From Myxococcales bacterium (GTDB taxonomy: Bacteria > Myxococcota_A > Polyangia > Polyangiales > Houyiibacteriaceae), in contig CP070650.1 in assembly GCA_020354595.1 (NCBI GenBank), positions 479,585-486,111 on the forward strand: a DNA stretch of 6,527 nt, given 5' to 3'. Under the pieces are notes generated by a model. It saw only the letters and a program-made list of their open reading frames with translations. It searched no databases and had not been told where the DNA came from. This document shows, in pieces, positions 1-6,302 of this stretch; position 1 is the first letter of the stretch; every line of letters starts with the position of its first letter. The translations under genes and the position numbers were made by a program.

Positions 1-151
1 ACACCTCTCGGGGCACCGCGCGCCACTCCGCAGGAGGAGGGCGGTCCGGCTTCCGTTCGCGCAAGGCAGGATCCGACGCGACGTCGGCCGCCCATTTGAG
101 CGCCTCCACCGCCTGACCTGGGCTCGGTTCTCGCTTGGTCACTGCCGACAT
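1..151 (-). CDS. Hypothetical protein, N-terminal part only (cut by the left window edge)
   Basis: An ATG at 151 opens a minus-strand frame with no stop up to the window edge, giving about 50 residues that begin MSAVTKREPSPGQAVEALKW. The start lies three bases after the hisC stop codon, in the same frame, so it would be the next gene of the hisC transcription unit, probably translated by re-initiation. Only a weak AGG-type ribosome-binding sequence precedes it. About three quarters of its codons end in G or C, like the neighbours, which supports real coding. The visible part is charged and proline-rich (a run of three prolines near residues 38-40), with no signal peptide or membrane segment. 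I do not recognise a family, and its function cannot be told from this piece. The opposite strand is also open here, so coding is likely but not proven. Confidence 0.5.
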   Translation of the reverse strand, partial: MSAVTKREPSPGQAVEALKWAADVASDPALRERKPDRPPPAEWRAVPREV

Positions 152-154
152 CGT

Positions 155-1249
155 TCAGCCTAGTATATCGCCGAGTGCCTCGATCAGGCGCTGATTCTCC
201 TCAGGTGTCCCAATCGTGATCCGAATGCAACTCCGGAGCCTCGGGTCTGCGTGCGAGAACTGGCGGACCGCGATTTGTCGGCCGAGAAGGGCGCTACAAA
301 GCTCCGGCACATCGCCGGTGTAGCGAACGAGCACGAAGTTCGCGTCGCTCGGAAAGCATTCGAGCGCAGCATGCCGACCGAGCTCGGCAGATACTCGCTC
401 GCGCTCCGCCACGATGGTGGTGATGTGCTCTTCGAGCAGAGGGGCGAGGTCGGTCAGCGCGAGGGTGGCGACGACTTGTGACGCGGTGTTCAGATTGAAG
501 GGCTGACGCACCTTCTCGAGCTCGACCGAGAGTGCTTCGTCGAGGCGCACCCAACCGATCCGCATGCCGGCGAAACCCACCTTCGACAACGTGCCGAGCA
601 ACGCGCACTGCGGTCGCTCCTCGCACAGGGTCGCGAATGACTGCCCGGAGTAGGCACCGTATGCCTCGTCGATCACGTGCAGCGTATCCGGAAATCGGTC
701 GACCAACGATTCGATCGTCTCGCGTGAAAAGCAATTGCCGGTCGGGTTGTTCGGTGTCGCGTAGTAGACGAGGTTCGGCTCGGTGCGCTCGATCGCGGCC
801 GCCATTGCCTCAGCGTCGAGATTCCATTCCCCGTCGAGCGGAACGCCCACCGGCTCCCAACCGTGCGCGCGGCTCGTCATGCCGTACATGACGAATGTCG
901 GCTCCGGAAACACGACCACCGGTCGGTCCGCACCGGCCCGCGGCGTGGACATGGCGGTAGCGAGCAGCGCGATCAGCTCGTCGGACCCGGAGCCGAGCAC
1001 GTACTCGTCCTCGCTGCCGCCGAGACCCCACGCCAACGTCTTGCGGAGCTCGGACGCCCGGCCGTCCGGATACCGATGGATCTCGGTGGCGTGCATCGCA
1101 GAGGCCAAACGCGCACGCGCGTCGGGCGGCAGCGAAAACGGGCTCTCGTTGGCGTCGAGCTTCACCGCCGGCGGGGCCGGGGGCACTCGGTAGGCGGACA
1201 GCTCCTCGAGCTCGGGCCTAAACAGCGATTTGAGGGATTCGATCGACAT
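155..1249 (-). CDS. hisC: Histidinol-phosphate aminotransferase (HisC), PLP-dependent class I/II aminotransferase
   Basis: Converts imidazole-acetol phosphate and glutamate to histidinol phosphate and 2-oxoglutarate in histidine biosynthesis; cytoplasmic, normally a dimer. Counting from the ATG at 1249 (364 residues, normal for the family), the sequence shows LDANE at 31-35, YPDG at 60-63, the cofactor-phosphate segment GSGSDE near 86-91, NNPTG at 167-171, IDEAY at 193-197 (Asp194 for the pyridine nitrogen), the Schiff-base lysine in TLSK at 223, Arg230 in GMRIG, and the C-terminal RITIGTPEEN with the substrate-binding Arg343. All key residues are present. A GTG at 1258 is in frame, but the GGTGAG ribosome-binding sequence overlaps it and is spaced for the ATG, so I prefer the ATG. 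The gene lies 63 bp after the SirB1-like gene, and no other his gene is visible. A related aminotransferase with another 2-oxo acid substrate is possible, but the motifs fit HisC best. Confidence 0.88.
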   Translation of the reverse strand: MSIESLKSLFRPELEELSAYRVPPAPPAVKLDANESPFSLPPDARARLASAMHATEIHRYPDGRASELRKTLAWGLGGSEDEYVLGSGSDELIALLATAMSTPRAGADRPVVVFPEPTFVMYGMTSRAHGWEPVGVPLDGEWNLDAEAMAAAIERTEPNLVYYATPNNPTGNCFSRETIESLVDRFPDTLHVIDEAYGAYSGQSFATLCEERPQCALLGTLSKVGFAGMRIGWVRLDEALSVELEKVRQPFNLNTASQVVATLALTDLAPLLEEHITTIVAERERVSAELGRHAALECFPSDANFVLVRYTGDVPELCSALLGRQIAVRQFSHADPRLRSCIRITIGTPEENQRLIEALGDILG

Positions 1250-1253
1250 CGGG

Positions 1254-1259
1254 CTCACC
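1254..1259 (-). promoter_or_regulatory. Ribosome-binding site of hisC (GGTGAG)
   Basis: On the minus strand GGTGAG stands four bases before the ATG at 1249 and covers the alternative GTG codon at 1258-1256. No purine-rich sequence precedes the GTG at a useful distance, so this site argues for the ATG as the start. Confidence 0.5.
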
Positions 1260-1312
1260 GGTCGCGCAAAGTCATTGCACGCCGTTGGCCGGTGTAAAGC
1301 AGGCGGCTCGAC

Positions 1313-2131
1313 TCAGTGGAGAACCTGGTCGGCCTGCTCGCGGGCCTCCTCGAGGGCGAGGCTGATCACGCCCGCGTCCTTCGCGTCTGGGCGGGCCTCG
1401 AGATATGCGGCCAGGTCCTCGGACGCGGCGCCGTACGTGCGCAGCGCGTGAGCCAGAAGCCCCCGGTCGCGCCGGTGCTCCGGCGCCTGCGTGAGCTCGA
1501 CCAGGTGATCGCATGCGAGCATCGCGCGCGCGTAGTCGCCTCGGCGCCGATGTGCGTTTTTGAGATTGGCGAGCATGCGAATGGTGATCGTGTGGCAATC
1601 GACCGGCTCGAGATAGCTCGGATGCAGCGCCATCTCCGCGCCGAGGAACTGTGCGGCCAGCGCACGAAGACCGTCGCCGTCGAGAAGCTCACCACCGTTG
1701 AACGGATCTTGATAAACGCCTTCGGGGCCGCCGACGCGAACGAGGAAGTGACCCGGGAACCCGACACCTTCGACATCGATTCCCGCACGCTCGCCCACCG
1801 CCATCGTCAGCACGGATAGCGAGATTGGAATCCCCCTGCGGCGCAGCATCACCTTGTCGAGGTAGCTGTTGTTTGGATTATAGTAGTCGTCGCGCTCGCC
1901 CTCGAAACCCAGCTCCTCGAACAGAAGCTCCGCGAGGATTCGTCCATCGCGCTCGGGCGTCGAACGAAGGCCGCGCCGGATCAACGCTTCAGCGCCAAGA
2001 CCATCGAGAGCGCGACGCAGCGCATGGTCGTCGAGCAGTGGGTTGGCTTCCCTCGCGAGGAAGATGGCGACGTCCTCGACCCGCACTCCGGGTCGTTGCA
2101 TAACCGACACCAAACGATCTCCGCTCGCCAC
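1313..2131 (-). CDS. SirB1 family protein (transglutaminase-like core with helical C-terminal repeats)
   Basis: A 272-residue protein of the SirB1/transglutaminase-like superfamily. The diagnostic block runs from about residue 83 to 147: NNSYLDKVMLRRRGIPISLS (88-106), then VGFPGHFLVRV (123-133) with His128, then QDPFNGGELL (141-150) with Asp142. The histidine and aspartate match the second and third positions of a transglutaminase triad. The cysteine position in GIPISLS holds serine, and the only cysteines are 179 and 207, outside the core. So classical cysteine catalysis is unlikely; this is what I see, and I believe serine is common in this family. Residues about 181-250 look like one or two TPR-type helical pairs (LANLKNAHRRRGDYARAMLACDHLVEL). 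There is no signal peptide or membrane segment, so it is likely cytoplasmic. The start is GTG, chosen for the AAGGA site seven bases upstream; the next ATG (2101) has no such site. Biochemical role unknown. Probably co-transcribed with hisC. Confidence 0.85.
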   Translation of the reverse strand: MASGDRLVSVMQRPGVRVEDVAIFLAREANPLLDDHALRRALDGLGAEALIRRGLRSTPERDGRILAELLFEELGFEGERDDYYNPNNSYLDKVMLRRRGIPISLSVLTMAVGERAGIDVEGVGFPGHFLVRVGGPEGVYQDPFNGGELLDGDGLRALAAQFLGAEMALHPSYLEPVDCHTITIRMLANLKNAHRRRGDYARAMLACDHLVELTQAPEHRRDRGLLAHALRTYGAASEDLAAYLEARPDAKDAGVISLALEEAREQADQVLH

Positions 2132-2232
2132 GTTTCTATCCTTGCGTTGAAGTAGATTGACTCATCGAGCGCTGATGTCGAGCCGATCGCTGTGCTACAC
2201 CGGCTTTGATCGCAAGCCTATGTGCTGTTCCA
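2132..2232. promoter_or_regulatory. Divergent intergenic region between the SirB1-like gene and the DedA-family gene
   Basis: This 101-bp spacer must hold the start signals for both the leftward SirB1-hisC unit and the rightward DedA gene. I see no promoter with good -35 and -10 boxes on either strand. A TTGACT hexamer at 2157-2162 (plus strand) has no -10 partner at 16-18 bp. An imperfect palindrome, CATC-G-AGCGCT-GATG, lies at 2163-2177 and could be an operator, but it is short. The region is a promoter region by position; no specific box is claimed. Confidence 0.4.
2139..2143 (-). promoter_or_regulatory. Ribosome-binding site deciding the GTG start of the SirB1-like gene
   Basis: AAGGA on the minus strand sits seven bases before the GTG at 2131. 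The only nearby alternative, ATG at 2101, lacks a purine-rich sequence at proper spacing. This supports the longer, GTG-started product. Confidence 0.6.
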
Positions 2233-2847
2233 ATGGTTGACGAATTTCTGCACTCTTTGGAGCACGGCCCGCAGTACTGGGCCTACGTGCTGGTCGCAGC
2301 GGCAGCGGGCGTCGAATATGTGTTCCCGCCTCTCCCGGGCGACACTGTGGCTTTGTTCGCGGTTGCGCTAGCCGTTCGCGCGCAATTGCATTGGTTGTTC
2401 GTGTACTTGTCGATGACCGCAGGCGCGCTCGTGGGCGGTCTCGGTGCATGGGGCGTGGGTCTTTGGCTCGCGAACCACGAGGAGCACTGGCCCGGGTTGT
2501 TGAAGACCCCAACGGCGACACGCGCTCTCGACGCAGTGCGTCGTGGATACGCAGAGCACGGGCCCATGTATCTCGCCGTGAACCGGTTCCTGCCCGCCCT
2601 TCGCGCGTTCTTCTTCGTCGGAGCAGGTCTGTCGCGGATGAGCGCCGGCGCGGTGCTGCTCTACGGCGGCGTCTCCGCGTTGCTCTGGAACGCGCTCCTC
2701 ATGGGAGCCGGCTACGCCGTCGGCAGCAACTGGGACATGCTACGCGACCTAGCCGAGCGCTACACGATGGCTACGCTATTCCTGATCGTGGTGTTCGTCG
2801 TCGGCGTGATCGCGCGCTTCGTCTACGACGCTCGGTCGCGACGCTGA
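2233..2847 (+). CDS. DedA family (SNARE-associated / VTT domain) integral membrane protein
   Basis: An inner-membrane protein of 204 residues, a typical length for DedA proteins. Members are linked to flipping of the undecaprenyl-phosphate carrier or other lipids, proton-motive-force homeostasis and resistance to cationic compounds; which applies here cannot be read from sequence. Visible signatures are a hydrophobic N-terminal segment leading into [10 protein letters not shown] (28-37, the conserved acidic-proline-glycine loop), the [16 protein letters not shown] block (117-131) with the conserved Arg118, Pro121 and Arg124, [15 protein letters not shown] (150-164) with the conserved Trp and GY.xG, and a last membrane helix at about 178-196. 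An upstream in-frame TTG at 2206 would add nine residues. I chose the ATG at 2233 because it begins a DedA-like N-terminus, but neither start has a clear ribosome-binding site. The last 25 bp overlap the end of sdhB on the other strand. It stands alone on the plus strand. Confidence 0.88.
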   Translation: MVDEFLHSLEHGPQYWAYVLVAAAAGVEYVFPPLPGDTVALFAVALAVRAQLHWLFVYLSMTAGALVGGLGAWGVGLWLANHEEHWPGLLKTPTATRALDAVRRGYAEHGPMYLAVNRFLPALRAFFFVGAGLSRMSAGAVLLYGGVSALLWNALLMGAGYAVGSNWDMLRDLAERYTMATLFLIVVFVVGVIARFVYDARSRR

Positions 2848-3614
2848 ATCGGCGTGTCGGCCTTGACCATCGCGCGGACGAGCTCGCGGTTCATCCGTGC
2901 GATCCACCTGAGGCTCACGCCCTTGGGACACGCGGCTTCACACTCGCCGTGGTTGGTACAGCCGCCGAAGCCTTCCGCGTCCATCTGGGCGACCATCTTG
3001 CGCGCGCGGTCCCGTCGCTCGGCTTGGCCCTGCGGCAGGAGCGAGAGATGCGCGATCTTCGCGGCTGTGAAGAGGCTTGCCGATGCGTTCGGGCACGCGG
3101 CAACACACGCCCCGCAGCCGATGCACTCCGCGGCGTCCATGGCCTTGTCGGCGTCTTCCTTGGCGACAGGCAGCTCGTTGGCTTCCGACGCGCTCCCGGT
3201 TCGAATCGAGATATAGCCGCCGGCCTGAATGATTCGGTCGAGCGCCGAACGGTCGACCACGAGATCCTTGATGACGGGGAACCCGCTCGCCCGCCAAGGC
3301 TCGAGCCAAATCTCGTCGCCGTCGTTGAACTGCCGCATGTGGAGCTGGCACGTCGTCGTGAGCTTCTGCGGGCCGTGCGCCATGCCGTTGATCACCATCC
3401 CGCACGTCCCGCAAATGCCTTCTCGGCAGTCGTAGTCGAATGCGATCGGCTGCTCGCCTTTCTCGATCAGCTCCTCGTTGACGACGTCCAGCATCTCGAG
3501 GAACGACATGTGCGTGCTGATGTCGCTTGCCTGGTGCGTTTCGAAACGGCCGGCGTCATTAGCGCCGTTCTGGCGCCACACGTGAAGGGTGAGATTCAGT
3601 AGTTCTTCGCTCAT
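2823..3614 (-). CDS. sdhB: Succinate dehydrogenase/fumarate reductase iron-sulfur subunit
   Basis: The 263-residue iron-sulfur subunit of complex II passes electrons from the flavin in SdhA to the quinone site and hemes of SdhC, on the cytoplasmic face of the membrane. The N-terminal ferredoxin domain carries the [2Fe-2S] ligands Cys63, Cys68, Cys71 (CREGICGTC) and Cys89. The C-terminal domain carries [12 protein letters not shown] (164-175) and later Cys219, Cys225 and Cys229 ([12 protein letters not shown]). By family precedent Cys164, 167, 170 and 229 hold the [4Fe-4S] cluster, and Cys174, 219 and 225 hold the [3Fe-4S] cluster. All ligands are intact. The frame could extend upstream to 3719, but the true start is the ATG at 3614: it lies just after the sdhA stop, has an AAGGGG site seven bases ahead, and gives the [15 protein letters not shown] start expected of the family. 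It is the last gene of sdhCAB. Confidence 0.96.
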   Translation of the reverse strand: MSEELLNLTLHVWRQNGANDAGRFETHQASDISTHMSFLEMLDVVNEELIEKGEQPIAFDYDCREGICGTCGMVINGMAHGPQKLTTTCQLHMRQFNDGDEIWLEPWRASGFPVIKDLVVDRSALDRIIQAGGYISIRTGSASEANELPVAKEDADKAMDAAECIGCGACVAACPNASASLFTAAKIAHLSLLPQGQAERRDRARKMVAQMDAEGFGGCTNHGECEAACPKGVSLRWIARMNRELVRAMVKADTPIQRRDRAS

Positions 3615-3621
3615 CGATAGG

Positions 3622-3627
3622 CCCCTT
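3622..3627 (-). promoter_or_regulatory. Ribosome-binding site of sdhB, overlapping the sdhA stop codon
   Basis: The minus strand reads TAAGGGG: the TAA stop of sdhA (3628-3626) shares two bases with the AAGGGG site of sdhB, followed by seven bases and the ATG at 3614. This arrangement favours re-initiation by ribosomes finishing sdhA. Confidence 0.65.
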
Positions 3628-5557
3628 ACTTGTAGCTCCGCTTGCTGGGCTTGACGTATTCGAAGGACAGCGGCTCCTTGTGAAGGCGCGGCTCGGCTGG
3701 ATTGCCGGTCCATTCCCACGCGGCGACGTAGCTGAAGTTCTCGTCGTCGCGAAGCGCCTCGCCATTCTCCTCGTGCTCCTCGCGGAAGTGACCGCCGCAG
3801 CTCTCTTCACGCTCGAGCGCGTCGAGGCACATCAGCTCGCCGAGCTCGAAGAAGTCCGCGATGCGGCCTGCGCGCTCGAGCGTCTGATTGAGCTCCTCGC
3901 CTTCGCCGGTGATCTTGACCTCGCGCCAGAACTGGTCGCGTAGCCTCGGAATTTCCAGGAGCGCCTCTTCGAGCCCGGCCTTGTTGCGGGACATGCCGCA
4001 CTTGGTCCAGATGATCTTTCCGAGCAGCCGGTGAAAGTGCTCGGGAGGATATTTGGGGTCCGGTGCGTTCATGAGCTTTCGGATACGCTCGCTCACGCCA
4101 GCCACGGCTTGCTTCACGTCCGGATGGTCTTCCGCGAGCGGAGGCAGAGTGCGCACCTCGCCGAGGTAGTTGCCCACCGTGAACGGAAGCACGAAGTACC
4201 CATCTGCCAAACCCTGCATGAGCGCGGACGCGCCAAGTCGGTTCGCACCGTGGTCGGAGAAGTTCGCCTCGCCGCCCGCGAAGAGCCCTGGGATGGTTGT
4301 CTGTAGGTTGTAGTCCACCCAGAGGCCGCCCATCGTGTAGTGCGTCGCAGGGTAGATGCGCATCGGTGTATCGTAGGGGCTGTCGCCCGTGATGCGCTCG
4401 TACATCTCGAAGAGGTTGCCGTAGCGCTCTCGAATGGTCTGCTCACCGAGCCGATTGATCGCGTCGGCGAAGTCGAGGTAGACCGCGCGCCGCTCGCCAT
4501 CGACTTCGGGACCCACGCCCAAGCCTTCGTTGCAGACGTAAAGCGCGTTTCGCGAAGCGACGTCGCGGGGAACGAGGTTGCCGAAGGCGGGGTAGCGCTC
4601 TTCGAGGTAGTAGTACCGGTCCGCCTCCGGAATGTCCTCGGGTCGCTTGGTGACATCTTCTGTTTTCCGCGGAACCCAAACCCGGCCGTCGTTGCGAAGC
4701 GACTCGCTCATCAGTGTGAGCTTCGATTGGTAGCTCCCCGCCTGGGGGATACAGGTCGGGTGGATCTGCGTGTAACAGGGATTCGCGAACGCCGCGCCGT
4801 GACGGTGCGCTCTCCACGCCGCCGTGACGTTGCAGCCTTTCGCGTTGGTCGAGAGGTAGAAGACGTTGCCGTAGCCGCCCGTGCACAAGACGACCATGTC
4901 GGCGATGTGGGCGCCGATCTTGCCCGTTTTCATGCAGCGCGTGACGATGCCCCGCGCGCGGCCCTCATGGACGATGAGGTCCAGCATCTCCGTCCGCGTG
5001 TGCATCTGCACGGTGCCCGCCTCGATCTGTCGGCTGAGGGCCTGGTAGGCGCCGAGCAGAAGCTGCTGACCGGTCTGGCCGCGCGCGTAGAACGTGCGGG
5101 ACACCTGGGCCCCGCCAAACGAGCGATTGGCCAAAAGCCCGCCATACTCACGAGCGAACGGCACGCCCTGTGCGACCGCCTGGTCGATGATGTTCACGCT
5201 GAGCTCGGCGAGACGATAGACGTTGGATTCGCGCGAGCGGAAGTCGCCGCCTTTCACCGTGTCGTAGAACAGGCGGTACACGCTGTCGCCGTCGTTTTGG
5301 TAGTTCTTGGCCGCGTTGATCCCGCCTTGCGCCGCGATGCTGTGGGCGCGTCGGGCGCTGTCCTGGTAGCAGAAACACTGGACGTTGTAGCCCATCTCGC
5401 CAAGCGAAGCGGCTGCAGCGCCCCCGGCGAGGCCGCTACCCACGACGATGATGTTGTACTTTCGACGGTTGGCCGGAGCGACGAGCTTGCTCGCCTCTTT
5501 GTGCTTCTCCCAGCGATGCTCGATGGGCCCGGTCGGTTCGTTCGATCGAAGTTCCAT
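3626..5557 (-). CDS. sdhA: Succinate dehydrogenase/fumarate reductase flavoprotein subunit
   Basis: The 643-residue catalytic subunit of complex II interconverts succinate and fumarate at a covalently bound FAD on the cytoplasmic side. It has the Rossmann FAD motif [13 protein letters not shown] (38-50) and the [17 protein letters not shown] block (69-85), where His72 is the covalent FAD attachment site. Predicted active-site residues, by analogy with E. coli SdhA, are His266 (QIHPT), Arg331 (PRD, the proton-shuttle arginine), His406 (HYTMGG) and Arg440 (NRLGA); Glu429 in the [16 protein letters not shown] segment contacts FAD. The helical C-terminal domain runs from about 480 and ends in [10 protein letters not shown]. 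The wording ([31 protein letters not shown] region, 136-165) matches the SdhA group that pairs with b558-type anchors. The ATG follows the sdhC stop by eight bases, with an AAGGA site. Direction of the reaction in vivo cannot be decided from sequence. Confidence 0.97.
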   Translation of the reverse strand: MELRSNEPTGPIEHRWEKHKEASKLVAPANRRKYNIIVVGSGLAGGAAAASLGEMGYNVQCFCYQDSARRAHSIAAQGGINAAKNYQNDGDSVYRLFYDTVKGGDFRSRESNVYRLAELSVNIIDQAVAQGVPFAREYGGLLANRSFGGAQVSRTFYARGQTGQQLLLGAYQALSRQIEAGTVQMHTRTEMLDLIVHEGRARGIVTRCMKTGKIGAHIADMVVLCTGGYGNVFYLSTNAKGCNVTAAWRAHRHGAAFANPCYTQIHPTCIPQAGSYQSKLTLMSESLRNDGRVWVPRKTEDVTKRPEDIPEADRYYYLEERYPAFGNLVPRDVASRNALYVCNEGLGVGPEVDGERRAVYLDFADAINRLGEQTIRERYGNLFEMYERITGDSPYDTPMRIYPATHYTMGGLWVDYNLQTTIPGLFAGGEANFSDHGANRLGASALMQGLADGYFVLPFTVGNYLGEVRTLPPLAEDHPDVKQAVAGVSERIRKLMNAPDPKYPPEHFHRLLGKIIWTKCGMSRNKAGLEEALLEIPRLRDQFWREVKITGEGEELNQTLERAGRIADFFELGELMCLDALEREESCGGHFREEHEENGEALRDDENFSYVAAWEWTGNPAEPRLHKEPLSFEYVKPSKRSYK

Positions 5558-5562
5558 GACGA

Positions 5563-5567
5563 TCCTT
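5563..5567 (-). promoter_or_regulatory. Ribosome-binding site of sdhA, overlapping the sdhC stop codon
   Basis: The minus strand reads TAAGGA: the sdhC stop TAA (5568-5566) overlaps the AAGGA site, which stands five bases before the sdhA ATG at 5557. Same design as the sdhA-sdhB junction. Confidence 0.65.
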
Positions 5568-6213
5568 ACAGTGTGACGAAGCCCGCGAGCACGGCGATCG
5601 GAAACGAAAGGTCCCCGATGGTGACCACGGCGCAGATCGCAATCGCGAGGTCGCGGCGGTAGTTGTTGTAGCGGGGGTGGTTGGCGCCGAGCGATTGAAA
5701 CGCGCTGTAAACGCCGTGAAAGAGGTGGAACCCGAGGGCGATGTTGCCGACGATATAGAAGGCTGCGATCAGCGGGACTTGAAAGCCCTCGACGACGTTG
5801 CGGTACACGTCACCGGGGTGCGCCGGAAGAATCGTGAAGTGCAGTAGGTGATAGACGATGAAGGCCAACAAGATCGGTCCGGACCAGTACATCGTCCGGG
5901 CTGCGTAGTCCGTCGCGAGGTCCTTGCGCTGCTTGTAGCGCGACCCTCGCGCCTGCGTGTTGCGCGCCCAAAGCGAAAAGGCGGACGCGATGTGCACTCC
6001 CACGGCAAATAGCAGCACCAGACGAGCGGTCCAGACCACCGGGGGCATGCTGTGGAGCTTCGCCGCGTATCCGTTGATCGCTTCAGGCCCGAGATAGAGC
6101 TGAAGGTTCCCGAGCAGATGGCCGATCACGAACCCGACGAGGATGAACCCGGACACGGCCATGATGACCTTTTTGCCCACGGTCGTTTGATGGAGGGTTA
6201 GAGCTCCTTGCAT
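5566..6213 (-). CDS. sdhC: Succinate dehydrogenase cytochrome b558-type membrane anchor subunit
   Basis: A 215-residue membrane anchor of the b558 family, which holds two hemes b and the quinone site in one polypeptide and needs no SdhD. Five hydrophobic segments are visible, at about 15-38, 58-80, 106-128, 144-166 and 188-212. Likely heme ligands are His32 (GHLLGN), His74 (GVHIAS), His122 or His125 (YHLLHF) and His163 or His166 (FHLFHG); their spacing resembles the four ligands of the Bacillus subtilis and Wolinella anchors. Di-heme anchors of this type are known mainly from menaquinone-using organisms, so menaquinone is inferred as the partner. The ATG has a strong GAGGAG site five bases upstream, and the product starts [19 protein letters not shown], as expected (residues to be bound at the membrane edge). 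It is the first gene of sdhCAB. The absence of an sdhD is normal for this class. Confidence 0.95.
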   Translation of the reverse strand: MQGALTLHQTTVGKKVIMAVSGFILVGFVIGHLLGNLQLYLGPEAINGYAAKLHSMPPVVWTARLVLLFAVGVHIASAFSLWARNTQARGSRYKQRKDLATDYAARTMYWSGPILLAFIVYHLLHFTILPAHPGDVYRNVVEGFQVPLIAAFYIVGNIALGFHLFHGVYSAFQSLGANHPRYNNYRRDLAIAICAVVTIGDLSFPIAVLAGFVTL

Positions 6214-6218
6214 CGCTT

Positions 6219-6224
6219 CTCCTC
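6219..6224 (-). promoter_or_regulatory. Ribosome-binding site of sdhC (GAGGAG)
   Basis: A strong GAGGAG on the minus strand lies five bases before the ATG at 6213. It overlaps an in-frame TGA (6225-6223) that ends a possible 18-codon leader ORF. Confidence 0.7.
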
Positions 6225-6263
6225 AGCGCCCGCGCTCAGGGGCGGCCGATTCATACATCTCCA

Positions 6264-6280
6264 GGCCATGATTGGCCATG
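6264..6280. repeat. Short tandem direct repeat GGCCATG, two copies
   Basis: GGCCATG occurs at 6264-6270 and again at 6274-6280, ten bases apart, that is, on the same face of the helix. The GGCC cores also form a small inverted repeat with a six-base loop. It sits about 50-70 bp before the sdhC start, a plausible place for a regulator, but it is short enough to arise by chance. Confidence 0.35.
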
Positions 6281-6302
6281 TGGCGGGCAAAAAAGGTCGG
6301 TT

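Larger units (their letters stand above)
6214..6302 (-). promoter_or_regulatory. Leader and probable promoter region of sdhCAB
   Basis: This 89-bp spacer separates the kamA-like stop from sdhC. Reading along the minus strand it holds a run of six T (6294-6289) eight bases after the kamA-like stop, a repeated GGCCATG/CATGGCC element (6264-6280), a possible 18-codon ORF (6279-6223) and the sdhC ribosome-binding site. A TATGAA sequence (6255-6250) could be a weak -10 box, but no -35 box is spaced correctly. No stem precedes the T run, so I do not call a terminator, and read-through from the kamA-like gene remains possible. Confidence 0.4.

Noticed and set aside
2157..2162. TTGACT as a -35 box for the DedA gene
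   Set aside because: No -10-like hexamer occurs 16-18 bp downstream; the sequence there is GC-rich.
2391..3602. Plus-strand open frame of 403 codons across the DedA gene and sdhB
   Set aside because: It overlaps DedA in another frame and sdhB in antisense, both clearly real; its arginine-rich composition is typical of a shadow frame.
3615..3719. N-terminal extension of sdhB by 35 residues
   Set aside because: It would overlap the end of sdhA, has no family resemblance, and the ATG at 3614 has its own ribosome-binding site and the expected N-terminus.
4340..5662. Long plus-strand open frame of 440 codons opposite sdhA and the end of sdhC
   Set aside because: It is fully antisense to well-conserved sdhA sequence, resembles no known protein, and long antisense frames are expected in high-GC DNA.
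6289..6294. Run of six T on the minus strand after the kamA-like stop, as an intrinsic terminator
   Set aside because: I found no GC-rich inverted repeat directly before it, so a hairpin terminator is not supported.
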